Shown here: piece after piece, positions 1-8,033 of the stretch
How the letters are laid out: every line of letters starts with the position of its first letter
Position numbering within the stretch: position 1 is the first letter of the stretch
Origin: Chryseobacterium rhizoplanae
Lineage (GTDB): Bacteria > Bacteroidota > Bacteroidia > Flavobacteriales > Weeksellaceae
Direction: 5' to 3'
DNA: 64,000 bases
NCBI RefSeq assembly: GCF_900182655.1
Contig: NZ_FXTC01000002.1
Coordinates: forward strand, 62,001-126,000
Made by a program: the position numbers and the translations under genes
Notes under the pieces: model-generated
The model's input: only the letters and a program-made list of their open reading frames with translations
Databases searched by the model: none
What the model was told of the DNA's origin: nothing

Positions 1-199
1 CACTTGTTAATCCTTTAAAAGAAGCCTGCATATAATCAGTCAATACATCTTTCCAGTTTCCTGATTTTGTTTCTTCAATTTTATTATAAAAACCTTCTGA
101 TTTTAAATCTTTTTTTGCAAAACCTCCATTCTGGGCACAAACCAATAATGCATTAAAGAAAAACAGAATAATCCCTAATTTATGTATAAATGTTTTCAT
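1..199 (-). CDS. Secreted protein of unknown function, N-terminal part only
   Basis: The gene starts at 199 and leaves the window at its left edge after 66 codons. The first 22 or so residues form a signal peptide with the hydrophobic core LGIILFFFNALLVC followed by AQ, so the product is probably exported. The remaining residues are polar and match no family I recognise. It lies 12 nt after the stop of the 104-aa gene and is the third gene of a short operon that begins at 877. Its function cannot be judged from this fragment. Confidence 0.7.
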   Translation of the reverse strand, partial: MKTFIHKLGIILFFFNALLVCAQNGGFAKKDLKSEGFYNKIEETKSGNWKDVLTDYMQASFKGLTS

Positions 200-211
200 G
201 ATTCCTATTTA

Positions 212-526
212 TTACTTTACTTTAAAATGATATGTTAATAAATACCCATTCCCTTTTCTATTTGCTGGATTTAAATCAGAATCCTCACTAAGGACAATAT
301 CTCCATCAATTTTTACTCTTGTATTTCTATCTGCTGATAAAGGATTCGACCCAATTATATAAAGATCATATTCTATTTTTTCTTCTAATTCAAATTCTTC
401 AGAGAAAGAACCTTTTTCAGTTTTTTCAAAAAGTGGTTCTGTACTGCCTTTTTTAAAAATTTTATAGATAATTCCTAAAATTGAAGTTCCACCTGTTACT
501 GTAATATTTAATGTTATAGTTTTCAT
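212..526 (-). CDS. Small protein of unknown function (104 aa)
   Basis: No family is recognised. The protein begins MKTITLNITVTGG, has no signal peptide or membrane segment, and alternates hydrophobic and polar residues, which suggests a small beta-sandwich. It ends in YLLTYHFKVK. It lies 21 nt after the stop of the 109-aa membrane protein gene and 12 nt before the secreted protein gene, so the three are probably one transcript. If so, it would be under the promoter at 897-960 that resembles the promoter of the two-component operon. The start is the first ATG after the upstream stop. Confidence 0.7.
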   Translation of the reverse strand: MKTITLNITVTGGTSILGIIYKIFKKGSTEPLFEKTEKGSFSEEFELEEKIEYDLYIIGSNPLSADRNTRVKIDGDIVLSEDSDLNPANRKGNGYLLTYHFKVK

Positions 527-547
527 GATATCTGGTTTTTAAGTTAT

Positions 548-877
548 TTATTTTCTCGGTGTAGGAGATAAAAGGCCAGCCAAAGCTCCAATAGCTCCTG
601 ATGAAATGGTTGCAAAGATTGTTACAAGTTGATTATTCTTACTTTCACCGTCATTCCAGTAAGCAATAAGGATAAGTCCTGCTATAATGGTAATTACTGC
701 CAGCCCAAGCATAAGCACTATAATTCTGTAGATCCAATAATCGGTGTCTTTGGGGTTTCTTATTTCCACCTCTTTCATAGCTTCTACAGGATTGGTTTTA
801 AATTTCTCCTGAAGATCTGTATTGTTTTTTAAAGCAGCTTCTAAATCTCCAATACTGTCATTAATAAGAGTTTTCAT
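548..877 (-). CDS. Small membrane protein with a leader-like N-terminus (109 aa)
   Basis: Residues 1-40 are polar and contain LQEKFKTNPVEAMKEVE, which resembles the F-x-x-NP-x-A-hydrophobic pattern of nitrile-hydratase-like (NHLP) leader regions. The resemblance is weak and by eye. It is followed by a membrane segment at about residues 50-72 (YRIIVLMLGLAVITIIAGLI), a short polar loop, and a second small-residue segment (TISSGAIGALAGLLSP) near the C-terminus. There is no signal peptide. It is the first gene of a three-gene unit, and its promoter shares a 21-nt block and spacing with the response-regulator operon. Function unknown. Confidence 0.75.
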   Translation of the reverse strand: MKTLINDSIGDLEAALKNNTDLQEKFKTNPVEAMKEVEIRNPKDTDYWIYRIIVLMLGLAVITIIAGLILIAYWNDGESKNNQLVTIFATISSGAIGALAGLLSPTPRK

Positions 878-896
878 GGCTTTTAGTTTTATAGAT

Positions 897-960
897 CAAA
901 TTTCCCTCTAAAAAACACACCAGTCAATTACACAAAGGGGTAATTTTTATATTAGTATTT
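897..960 (-). promoter_or_regulatory. Promoter and operator of the 109-aa gene, copy A of a shared element
   Basis: On the + strand TCAATTACAC-N5-GGTAAT lies at 924-944 and ATTAGTATTT at 951-960. On the minus strand this places a TTG (927-925) 20 nt upstream of GAAATTTG (904-897), a near match to the TAnnTTTG -7 box. The ATTAC/GGTAAT arms form an imperfect palindrome overlapping the -33 region. The block starts 46 nt upstream of the ATG at 877. The same elements occur at the same spacing upstream of the gene at 3796. Confidence 0.6.
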
Positions 961-1735
961 TAAAAAGCAGGCAGGTACCAGGTTTTTCGGATGAAATATG
1001 ACATTCACCGGATAATTCATTCATCCTTCTTTTCATATTTCTGAGGCCGTTTCCTTTTGGCAGGTCGTCCTGAATACCAATTCCGTTATCTGATATTCTC
1101 ATAGAAAAGTTATTTTCTTCCTGTGAAAATGAAAGTTTCAATGTATCTGCATGACTGTGTTTGTATACATTATTCACCGCTTCTTTTAAGCAAAGAAAAA
1201 GATTACGCCTCATTTCTGTAGAAAGAGGAGTTTCGGCAGTGATATCTTCACATTCTGAAAGCAGTACTATTTTTGTTTTCTTTAAAAAATTTCCGGTATA
1301 CAATATCGCATAATCAATAAAACTGCCTAATGTATCATTGCCTGAGTTCAGGCTCCAGAGCATTTCCCGCATGGAAATATTCATTTCTTCTGAAGTCTTC
1401 AGGAGTTCATCAATATCACTCTGCAGATCATCATCTTCTGCTTTCTGCTTTAGGAATTCGGCCTGAAGTTTCAACGCTGAAATTCCGGCTCCCAGATCAT
1501 CATGCATATCGTGGGAAATGCGTTCGCGTTCCTGCTCAAGAACTTTTTGTTTTTCGAGTTCTTTCTGCAGGAGCTGGTTCTGATGTTCTGCTTCTTTGAG
1601 CTGTTGCTGCTGAATAAAAAAGAGCTGTCTTTTATTATACAAAACAACAATTAAGACAATAAAAATGACAAAAGTTATTAACAGAATAACAGCAATAATG
1701 TAAGCCAGTCTTATTGTATCCGGTAGCTGTTTCAT
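947..1735 (-). CDS. Sensor histidine kinase, NarL/HisKA_3 type
   Basis: This is an autophosphorylating kinase of a two-component system. One membrane segment spans about residues 12-32, a coiled coil spans about 40-70, and there is no periplasmic sensor domain. The dimerisation box ERISHDMHDDLGAG carries the predicted phospho-acceptor His78. The ATPase domain shows the N-box (EAVNNV, near 188), the G1 box DNGIG (216-220) and GNGLRNM (from 228). The ATG overlaps the stop of the upstream seven-helix gene (ATGA at 1735-1732), so the two are translationally coupled. With no sensor of its own, it may receive its signal from that membrane protein. The likely partner is the LuxR-type regulator at 3164-3796. 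Confidence 0.93.
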   Translation of the reverse strand: MKQLPDTIRLAYIIAVILLITFVIFIVLIVVLYNKRQLFFIQQQQLKEAEHQNQLLQKELEKQKVLEQERERISHDMHDDLGAGISALKLQAEFLKQKAEDDDLQSDIDELLKTSEEMNISMREMLWSLNSGNDTLGSFIDYAILYTGNFLKKTKIVLLSECEDITAETPLSTEMRRNLFLCLKEAVNNVYKHSHADTLKLSFSQEENNFSMRISDNGIGIQDDLPKGNGLRNMKRRMNELSGECHISSEKPGTCLLFKILI

Positions 1736-2367
1736 ACTGTATTGTTTTTTTCAAATTTCCTTAAGGCAATATAGAACAATCCATACATAATGATATTAAC
1801 ACAATACTGTATTAGTTTTAAAATTTGTAAAAATTCAGGATCATTATCTTGAAGAAAAAACATAGGGATTGACCTGAAAATAAAGAAAATACTCCAGAAA
1901 AGTAATCCACAGGAGACCCAGAAATTCGGGTCATTAAAAATTTTTACTTCATCAAAGTTTTTCAGTCTGACATAAAACCAAACCAGTGCATTAATAATGA
2001 AATAAAAGCAAACTAATATTCCCAGTATATTCTCATAGTTTTCACTATAAAATTTCACAAACAGCATGATATATACTAGAATAGCAATGAGCACAGATAA
2101 AAAAAATATTCTGATTTTTTGAGGGAAGATTTTGGCGTAATAGATATTAAAAAAAATGATCAGAAAAATACTGTAGTAATTAAATAGATAAGCAAAGTCA
2201 AATTCTTTACTATATATTTTATAATGCCCATAGAGCTCCAGGCAAAGTGAAAGGAATAGGTAAACAGCAAAATAGTTTTGGCTGGAAAGGCCTTTCTTTC
2301 CAGCTAAAACTATAGACTTTACAGTAGCTGCCAGGAGTACTGCAATGTATAATATTTGAATTAACAT
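1732..2367 (-). CDS. Seven-helix membrane protein, putative sensor partner (211 aa)
   Basis: No family is recognised. About seven hydrophobic segments cover most of the 211 residues, with short loops, and the C-terminus is lysine-rich (RKFEKNNTV). I place the start at 2367 (MLIQILYIAVLL). An in-frame ATG at 2421 would overlap the upstream gene by 53 nt, whereas 2367 lies one base after its stop (TAA-A-ATG). The 3' end overlaps the kinase gene by 4 nt. This tight coupling to a kinase lacking a sensor domain suggests that it detects the signal for the system. That role is inference from context only. Confidence 0.75.
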   Translation of the reverse strand: MLIQILYIAVLLAATVKSIVLAGKKGLSSQNYFAVYLFLSLCLELYGHYKIYSKEFDFAYLFNYYSIFLIIFFNIYYAKIFPQKIRIFFLSVLIAILVYIMLFVKFYSENYENILGILVCFYFIINALVWFYVRLKNFDEVKIFNDPNFWVSCGLLFWSIFFIFRSIPMFFLQDNDPEFLQILKLIQYCVNIIMYGLFYIALRKFEKNNTV

Positions 2368-2368
2368 T

Positions 2369-3157
2369 TTATGGATATAATGAACCCATATCGTAATATC
2401 CTTTTTCTGTACTAAAAACAAGTGTCATTTGTTTTTCGTGTGTTTCAAAGTGTTTTTTATATTGATCTTCCCGAAATCTATCACCAAGATTATTTTCAAA
2501 AATCACTTTCTTAACATCACTGATCTCGCAAAGATTGATCTTAAATGTATCACTAGCATCTTTTGACAAAGTATCTATCAGATCAACGATATGGTAACTG
2601 ATATAAAATGTATTGCTTCGCCCTAAATAATTAGTTAGTACTCGATGTCCATTATCAAGATAAAAATCATTAAGCTCTTTTAAACTCTCATTGGAGATTT
2701 TCAGATCTTTAAGTGTAAGATCCTGATTGGCATTAATGATGAGATAATTATTTCCATCAATCGTATTTTTACCTTGTGTTTGCAAAGAGGCTACCATGTA
2801 GATCACCCTGTTTCTAGAATACGGTGTGAGTCTTACCCTGGAATCCTGAGGATCTATCTGTACGAAAGTAAATGTTAAATAGGTAGCCTTAATTTCATTC
2901 ATAATCTCGCAAATATCTTTTAGGAGTAAATGTTTTACAGCATACATACCTCCGAGATTAAAATTCACATTTTGATTTTGCATAAATGGCAAGACTCCAT
3001 TTTTAGCACTATCAATAAAACTTTCTGCCAGAATGCGGCTAATAGGCAGCATTTCCACCCCATCCACTAACTGATCAAGTTTATTACCGATAGGGCCTTC
3101 TCTGTAAGATAAATTATCATCAAGAACTTCCTGACTTGTTGCATTTAAATTTTCCAT
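2369..3157 (-). CDS. Cytoplasmic protein of unknown function in a two-component operon (262 aa)
   Basis: I do not recognise this family. There is no signal peptide or membrane helix. The N-terminal 35 residues are polar and probably flexible, followed by a mixed alpha/beta protein with motifs such as YLIINANQDLTLKDL and FYISYHIVDLIDTL. The C-terminus is YYDMGSLYP. It sits 6 nt after the response regulator and one base before the seven-helix gene, so it is translated with the signalling proteins. It could be an auxiliary regulator or effector. No catalytic motif was seen. Confidence 0.75.
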   Translation of the reverse strand: MENLNATSQEVLDDNLSYREGPIGNKLDQLVDGVEMLPISRILAESFIDSAKNGVLPFMQNQNVNFNLGGMYAVKHLLLKDICEIMNEIKATYLTFTFVQIDPQDSRVRLTPYSRNRVIYMVASLQTQGKNTIDGNNYLIINANQDLTLKDLKISNESLKELNDFYLDNGHRVLTNYLGRSNTFYISYHIVDLIDTLSKDASDTFKINLCEISDVKKVIFENNLGDRFREDQYKKHFETHEKQMTLVFSTEKGYYDMGSLYP

Positions 3158-3163
3158 AATTTC

Positions 3164-3796
3164 TTAGTTTTTTGATTGGTTAAATTTATTAATAGCCTCC
3201 ACTTTATTGTTTACGTGAAGTTTTCTGTAGATATTTCCGACGTGCTTTTTTACGGTATCAATGCTGATGCATTTTTTATCTGCAATTTCTTTGTATAGAA
3301 GACCTTCTGAAAGAAGTTCAAGAATTTCCTTTTCACGCTCTGTAAGTTCATCAAAACCTTTAATTTCCGGTAGCTTTCTTTCAAAATGTTTGAGAACTTT
3401 CCTGGCAATGGAAAAACTCATAGGAGCTCCACCTTGGTATACATCCCGGATAGAAGAGAGGATTTTGTCCATACTTTCTCCTTTTACAAGATAGCCCATC
3501 GCACCGGCCTTTAAAGAATTAAAGATCTTTTCATCATCATCAAAACTGGTACACATAATAAATTGCGTATCAGGCATTTCTTTTCGCAGTTTTTCTATGA
3601 TTTCAATTCCGAGCATATCCTGCAACTGGATATCCATCATCACGACATCCGGGGAAACGGCAGGAAGGTTTTGAATGGCATCATTTCCGTCAAAGAACTG
3701 AGCAGTTACCTTCATATCCTGTTGGTAATTGATTACTTTCTTCAACGCATTGTTGTAGTTTTTTTCGTCTTCTACTATGGCGATGGAAATGCTCAT
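3164..3796 (-). CDS. LuxR/NarL-family response regulator
   Basis: This is a DNA-binding response regulator of 210 aa, the usual family size. The receiver domain (1-120) has the acidic pair at Asp10/Glu11, the phospho-acceptor Asp55 in VVMMDIQL, Thr83 in MCTSF and Lys105 in YLVKG. The C-terminal helix-turn-helix spans about residues 148-205, with LTEREKEILELLSEGL and the recognition part SIDTVKKHVGNIYRKL. It is first in a four-gene operon that ends with a HisKA_3 kinase, the normal partner class. The palindrome at 3842-3862 near its promoter also occurs before the gene at 877, which points to autoregulation and one nearby target. Confidence 0.95.
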   Translation of the reverse strand: MSISIAIVEDEKNYNNALKKVINYQQDMKVTAQFFDGNDAIQNLPAVSPDVVMMDIQLQDMLGIEIIEKLRKEMPDTQFIMCTSFDDDEKIFNSLKAGAMGYLVKGESMDKILSSIRDVYQGGAPMSFSIARKVLKHFERKLPEIKGFDELTEREKEILELLSEGLLYKEIADKKCISIDTVKKHVGNIYRKLHVNNKVEAINKFNQSKN

Positions 3797-3814
3797 GACT
3801 TATTTTGTTTGTAG

Positions 3815-3872
3815 CAAATTTCAACAGAAAACAAATTGAAATCAATTACACCTTCGGGTAATATTAGTATTT
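3815..3872 (-). promoter_or_regulatory. Promoter and operator of the response-regulator operon, copy B of the shared element
   Basis: TCAATTACAC-N5-GGTAAT lies at 3842-3862 and runs directly into ATTAGTATTT (3863-3872). On the minus strand TTG (3845-3843) is 20 nt from GAAATTTG (3822-3815). The block starts 45 nt upstream of the ATG at 3796. The layout is the same as at 897-960 except that copy A has 6 extra nt before ATTAGTATTT. It is a probable binding site for the encoded response regulator. Confidence 0.6.
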
Positions 3873-4011
3873 GAGTTACGGCTATGGTTTGGTTTTTAGC
3901 GGCTATTAAATTTAATCAATTTTTCATTTTAAAAACAACAATAATTTAATTATTTTACAATAAATTAAAGTAAAGACAAATAAATTCAAACTTATATTTA
4001 AAAATTAATTT

Positions 4012-5865
4012 TTATTTCGTAAGCTGATCAAGAATAGGATGCTCAATACCACTTACTGTATTATGAAGTTTAATCTGCTCAAAGATCTGAATCAGGTTTC
4101 TCCCTTTTTTCAACCATACCCCGGGAATGTAAAGTGTTTGTTGAGGGCCTGCAGCACTCCAGTATCTTCCTGCATTTTTTCCGTTGATAAAAACAATTCC
4201 TTTTCCAAAATTTCTCATATCAAGAAAAGTATCTCCTGTTTCATCCAGTGTAAATTCAGCTTCCTGAATTACAGGTGAGTGAGCGGCAATGTCTTTTTGC
4301 TTAAAAGTATGTTTGGGAAAAGTATTAAAAGGCATTGGAAGCATTTCCCAGTTTCCGGAGACTTCAGTTCCGTTGATTTTTACCGGACTGATAATGCCTT
4401 TTAAATTATGGACAATCTCTGCTCCATAATTAATCCTGCCCATATTTTCAACCAAAATTTCCAATCGGTCCCCGGATTTAATTTCAATGTCAAGATCATA
4501 TTTTTTGTTCATCCTGTTCAATTCTCCTTTCCATCTGCCATTGATGTAGATATTGGCATAATCACGTAATCCTTTTATTTCTAATTTTCCTTTCGTATCA
4601 TTATCAAATTTTCTTCTGTAGAGAACATACCCGTTTCCGATATTCAGATCTTCAAAGGTGAGCGGTTTGTCACTCATAACAGGTTTTTGACGATTGGTAA
4701 GATCAAAAAGGCAATTTATTTTTGAAAATTTAATGGTGGGAATAGTAATGACCTTCATCGGCCTTGGAATATCCGGAAGCGTATTCTGATGTATTTTTTG
4801 AAAAATTTCTCTCAACGCATTATACTTTGGAGTGGCCCAACCTGCTTCACTGATGGGAGCATCATAATCATAGCTTGTAATATCCGGCTGTATATCGTGA
4901 TCCTTATCGTAATTTGCACCGCTGGTAAATCCAAAATTGGTTCCGCCATGAATCATATAATAATTAAAAGAAATTCCGTTTTTTATATACATCTCTGTTT
5001 GCTTTACCACTTCTTCTGTAGTAACCTTAACAAAGGGTTCTGCCCAATGATCAAGCCATCCGGGGTAATATTCGGCAACCATGTAAGGACCTTGCCCTCC
5101 ATTATATTCATTGATACTTTTCTTTAAAATATCAATATCACCTTCTCCGTTTGCTGTTGGTATCGCTCCTTCAATAGAACCACCTTTAAAAAGCGAGCTT
5201 CCATCTGAAGTAAATAACGGAACCGAAACTCCGCTGTTCAAAAGCATCTCTTTTATCTTATGGCTGTATTTTCTGTGCTCTTCGAGAGGAATATCTTTTC
5301 TTTGAGCGACATAGGAACCAAATTCATTTTCAGCCTGTACCATAATCACCGGACCACCATTATTGATCTGTAAGGGTACTATTTGTTTTGCCAGCTGATT
5401 GATATATTTCCGGCATTCTTCGAGAAAAGCTTTATTGTCTCTTCTTATCTCAAGATCTTTATTTTTTTGCAGCCACCAAGGATATCCACCAAATTCCCAT
5501 TCCGCACAGACATAAGGTCCCGGCCGAATAATAACATATAAACCGACTTCTTGTGCTGTTTTTATAAACTTCTTCAAATCTTTTTCTCCCGAAAAATTCC
5601 ATTTCCCGGGAGATTCTTCATGGTAATTCCAAAAAACATAAGTGGTAACTGTATTCAAACCCATTGCCTTCATCATCTCCAGCCGGTGTTTCCAATATTC
5701 TGAAGGAACTCTGGGATAGTGCATCTCACCGGAATATACTGTGAACGGTTTCCCATTTAAGATAAAATGTCCATTCTTAATTTCAAAATTCCCTTTTTGT
5801 GAAAACATTGTATTAAAAGAGAAAAAGAAAAGAATTATGTATAAATAATGACTAAAATTTCTCAT
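4012..5865 (-). CDS. Secreted glycoside hydrolase family 35 beta-galactosidase
   Basis: This enzyme is predicted to hydrolyse terminal beta-galactosides outside the cytoplasm. The N-terminal signal peptide runs from MRNFSHYLYIILFFF to the end of NTMFSQ. I prefer the ATG at 5865 because it gives a standard signal peptide; an in-frame ATG at 5877 adds four residues. Counted from 5877, the GH35 barrel shows GEMHYPRVP near 50, RPGPYVCAEWEFGGYP near 118, the acid/base Glu185 in QAENEFG and the nucleophile Glu269 in VAEYYPGW. The C-terminal third contains the jelly-roll domains typical of the family, including GKGIVFINGKNAGRYW. Length of about 620 aa fits the family. No SusC/SusD pair or other hydrolase is adjacent, so its substrate is open. 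Confidence 0.93.
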   Translation of the reverse strand: MRNFSHYLYIILFFFSFNTMFSQKGNFEIKNGHFILNGKPFTVYSGEMHYPRVPSEYWKHRLEMMKAMGLNTVTTYVFWNYHEESPGKWNFSGEKDLKKFIKTAQEVGLYVIIRPGPYVCAEWEFGGYPWWLQKNKDLEIRRDNKAFLEECRKYINQLAKQIVPLQINNGGPVIMVQAENEFGSYVAQRKDIPLEEHRKYSHKIKEMLLNSGVSVPLFTSDGSSLFKGGSIEGAIPTANGEGDIDILKKSINEYNGGQGPYMVAEYYPGWLDHWAEPFVKVTTEEVVKQTEMYIKNGISFNYYMIHGGTNFGFTSGANYDKDHDIQPDITSYDYDAPISEAGWATPKYNALREIFQKIHQNTLPDIPRPMKVITIPTIKFSKINCLFDLTNRQKPVMSDKPLTFEDLNIGNGYVLYRRKFDNDTKGKLEIKGLRDYANIYINGRWKGELNRMNKKYDLDIEIKSGDRLEILVENMGRINYGAEIVHNLKGIISPVKINGTEVSGNWEMLPMPFNTFPKHTFKQKDIAAHSPVIQEAEFTLDETGDTFLDMRNFGKGIVFINGKNAGRYWSAAGPQQTLYIPGVWLKKGRNLIQIFEQIKLHNTVSGIEHPILDQLTK

Positions 5866-5931
5866 ATTGTAAGGCATGATTTTTGTAAAATTAAAATATA
5901 AAAATCATATTGAATATCAAATAATATAATC

Positions 5932-6366
5932 ATGAAAAAAAGTCTTTTAGCATTAAGTGCTGTACTTGCACTAACAGTTATCAGCTGTAAAAAAAATGAG
6001 AGCGGAAACAAAAGCATTATCAAAACAGATAGCTCAGAAACTGTAGTTACAGACAACAACGGAAAAATAGATTCGGTAACACAAAGTTCTTCAACGGTAG
6101 ATATAAACGGGCAGAAGATTGAAAAAACAGATTTTGTTTATAAAGCCACAGACGGAACCTTAGTGAAAGTTGTATTCAAAAACGATCCGAAAGAAAGTAC
6201 AGTTGCCATTACCAGCAACAAGAAAACTTTTACATTACCTAAAACAGAAACCAAAGGTGATGAAACAATTTACAAGAAAGATGATATGACCGCAAGGGTA
6301 AAAGGAGACAGCCTTCACCTTGAGCAGGGCAATAATATTATTGAATTGAAAAGAACAAAGATCTAA
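5932..6366 (+). CDS. Small lipoprotein of unknown function (144 aa)
   Basis: The signal peptide MKKSLLALSAVLALTVISC ends in a lipobox with Cys19, so this is a predicted lipoprotein. The mature part begins with a Ser/Thr/Asp-rich linker and then repeats short beta-prone segments (FVYKATDGTLVKVVF, STVAITSNKKTF, DGDSLHLEQ-like). The pattern resembles lipoproteins with a single small beta domain, but I recognise no named family. It is divergent from the beta-galactosidase gene and is followed directly by a strong hairpin terminator, so it is probably monocistronic. Confidence 0.85.
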   Translation: MKKSLLALSAVLALTVISCKKNESGNKSIIKTDSSETVVTDNNGKIDSVTQSSSTVDINGQKIEKTDFVYKATDGTLVKVVFKNDPKESTVAITSNKKTFTLPKTETKGDETIYKKDDMTARVKGDSLHLEQGNNIIELKRTKI

Positions 6367-6368
6367 AA

Positions 6369-6404
6369 TAAAGTGTCCCTCTATATTGAGGGACACTTTA
6401 TTTT
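6369..6404 (+). terminator. Intrinsic terminator after the lipoprotein gene
   Basis: A perfect 13-bp stem (6369-6381 with 6388-6400) and a 6-nt loop, starting 2 nt after the stop codon, followed by TTTT. Confidence 0.9.
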
Positions 6405-6424
6405 ACAAGTGTATTGAAGAAAAT

Positions 6425-6458
6425 AAAAAAACCATCCGGCAATCCGGATGGTTTTTTT
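6425..6458 (-). terminator. Terminator at the end of the S10-spc-alpha ribosomal cluster
   Basis: A 9-bp GC-rich stem (6431-6439 with 6444-6452) with a CAAT loop, flanked by A and T runs on both sides. It can act in both directions and lies 19 nt after the rplQ stop. Confidence 0.9.
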
Positions 6459-6476
6459 TATATATCTGAATGAATA

Positions 6477-6998
6477 TTATTCTTCAGTTTTCTCTTCAGT
6501 AGTGTCAGCTTTAGCTTCTTCTACTTTCTCTTCTACTGCAGGAGCTTCAGCTACTACAGCTTCAGCTTTTTTAGGTGCAGCAGTTGATCTTCTGCTTCTT
6601 CTTGTAGCTTTTTTCTCTTCAGCATTAGGGTTGTAAAGCTCGTTGAAATCTACTAATTCGATAAGAGCCATATCAGCAGCATCACCTGGTCTGAAACCTG
6701 TCTTAATGATTCTTGTATAACCACCGTTTCTTTCAGCGATTTTAGGAGCTACAGTTCTGAATAATTCAGCAACCGCAAATTTATTTTGAAGGTAAGAGAA
6801 TACTACTCTTCTGTTGTGTGTAGTATCTTCTTTTGCTTTTGTTAATAGAGGCTCAACATATACTCTTAAAGCTTTAGCTTTAGCTACAGTAGTGTTGATT
6901 CTTTTATGCTCAATTAGAGAACAAGCCATATTAGAAAGTAAAGCACTTCTGTGAGAAGCTGTTCTTCCTAAGTGATTGAATTTTTTACCGTGTCTCAT
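6477..6998 (-). CDS. rplQ: 50S ribosomal protein L17 with an acidic C-terminal tail
   Basis: L17 binds 23S rRNA in the large subunit. Residues 1-123 match the bacterial core ([17 protein letters not shown] at the start, [16 protein letters not shown] near 101). Residues 124-173 form an extra tail rich in Ala, Glu and Lys that is absent from the shorter E. coli protein. It starts with basic [10 protein letters not shown] and ends strongly acidic. The gene follows rpoA by 6 nt and closes the cluster just before the terminator at 6425-6458. Confidence 0.98.
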   Translation of the reverse strand: MRHGKKFNHLGRTASHRSALLSNMACSLIEHKRINTTVAKAKALRVYVEPLLTKAKEDTTHNRRVVFSYLQNKFAVAELFRTVAPKIAERNGGYTRIIKTGFRPGDAADMALIELVDFNELYNPNAEEKKATRRSRRSTAAPKKAEAVVAEAPAVEEKVEEAKADTTEEKTEE

Positions 6999-7004
6999 TA
7001 TTAA

Positions 7005-8000
7005 TTATTTATCAGCGTCTAACTTATATTTTGCAACGTCGAAACCGAAGTTAAGACCTTTTGAATGCACTAATTCTTCTAGTTCTGTCAAAGATTTTTT
7101 ACCAAAATTTCTGAATTTCATCAAATCAGACTTACTGTAAGAAACCAATTCTCCAAGAGTTTCTACTTCAGCTGCTTTTAGACAGTTAAGGGCTCTTACA
7201 GAAAGATCCATATCTGCTAATTTAGACTTAAGAAGTTGTCTTGTGTGAAGAGTTTCTTCATCGTACTGGATAGATGCTTTTACAGCTTCAGTTTCAAGCG
7301 TGATTCTCTCATCAGAGAATAGCATGAAGTGATAAATTAATATCTTAGAAGCTTCAGTTAAAGCATTCTGCGGGCTGATAGACCCGTCAGTTTCTATATC
7401 TAGTACAAGTTTTTCGTAGTCTGTTTTTTGCTCTACACGATAATTTTCAATGCTATATTGTACTTTCTTGATCGGCGTAAAAATAGAGTCGATAGCAATA
7501 GTTCCTACAGGAGCATTGTTTGACTTATTTTGTTCAGAAGGCACATACCCTCTACCTTTTTCAATATTGAAAGTAATTTCGAAAGTTACATCACTGTTTA
7601 GGTTGCAAATCACTAAATCCGGGTTTAAAACCTCAAATCCATTGATAGACTTACCTAAATCACCAGCAGTAATAACCGTTTGACCTGAAACTTTAGCAAC
7701 AACCTGCTCGTTCGCCTGGCCTTCTGCTGCAGCTTTTAATCTTACTTGTTTAAGGTTAAGAATAATTTCGGTAACATCTTCGATTACTCCTGGAATAGTT
7801 GAAAATTCGTGCTCTACACCTTCTATTTTGATAGATGAAATAGCGTATCCTTCCAGAGAAGAAAGCAACACTCTTCTCAAAGCATTACCGATTGTAAGCC
7901 CGAAACCTGGTTCTAAAGGTCTGAATTCGAATTGACCTTTAAATTCATCAGAGTTAAGTAAAATTACTTTATCGGGTTTTATGAATTGTAAAATTGCCAT
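7005..8000 (-). CDS. rpoA: DNA-directed RNA polymerase alpha subunit
   Basis: Alpha nucleates RNA polymerase assembly and contacts promoter DNA and activators. The 331-aa protein has the usual N-terminal dimerisation domain ([20 protein letters not shown] near 25) to about residue 230, then a C-terminal domain. In the latter, SVRALNCLK carries the Arg and Asn that correspond to the DNA-contacting residues 265 and 268 of E. coli, and [14 protein letters not shown] is the conserved second helix-hairpin-helix. It sits between rpsD (33 nt upstream) and rplQ, the normal alpha-operon order. Confidence 0.99.
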   Translation of the reverse strand: MAILQFIKPDKVILLNSDEFKGQFEFRPLEPGFGLTIGNALRRVLLSSLEGYAISSIKIEGVEHEFSTIPGVIEDVTEIILNLKQVRLKAAAEGQANEQVVAKVSGQTVITAGDLGKSINGFEVLNPDLVICNLNSDVTFEITFNIEKGRGYVPSEQNKSNNAPVGTIAIDSIFTPIKKVQYSIENYRVEQKTDYEKLVLDIETDGSISPQNALTEASKILIYHFMLFSDERITLETEAVKASIQYDEETLHTRQLLKSKLADMDLSVRALNCLKAAEVETLGELVSYSKSDLMKFRNFGKKSLTELEELVHSKGLNFGFDVAKYKLDADK

Positions 8001-8033
8001 ATTATTGGGTTGAGCAAAAATTTGATTAAAAAA

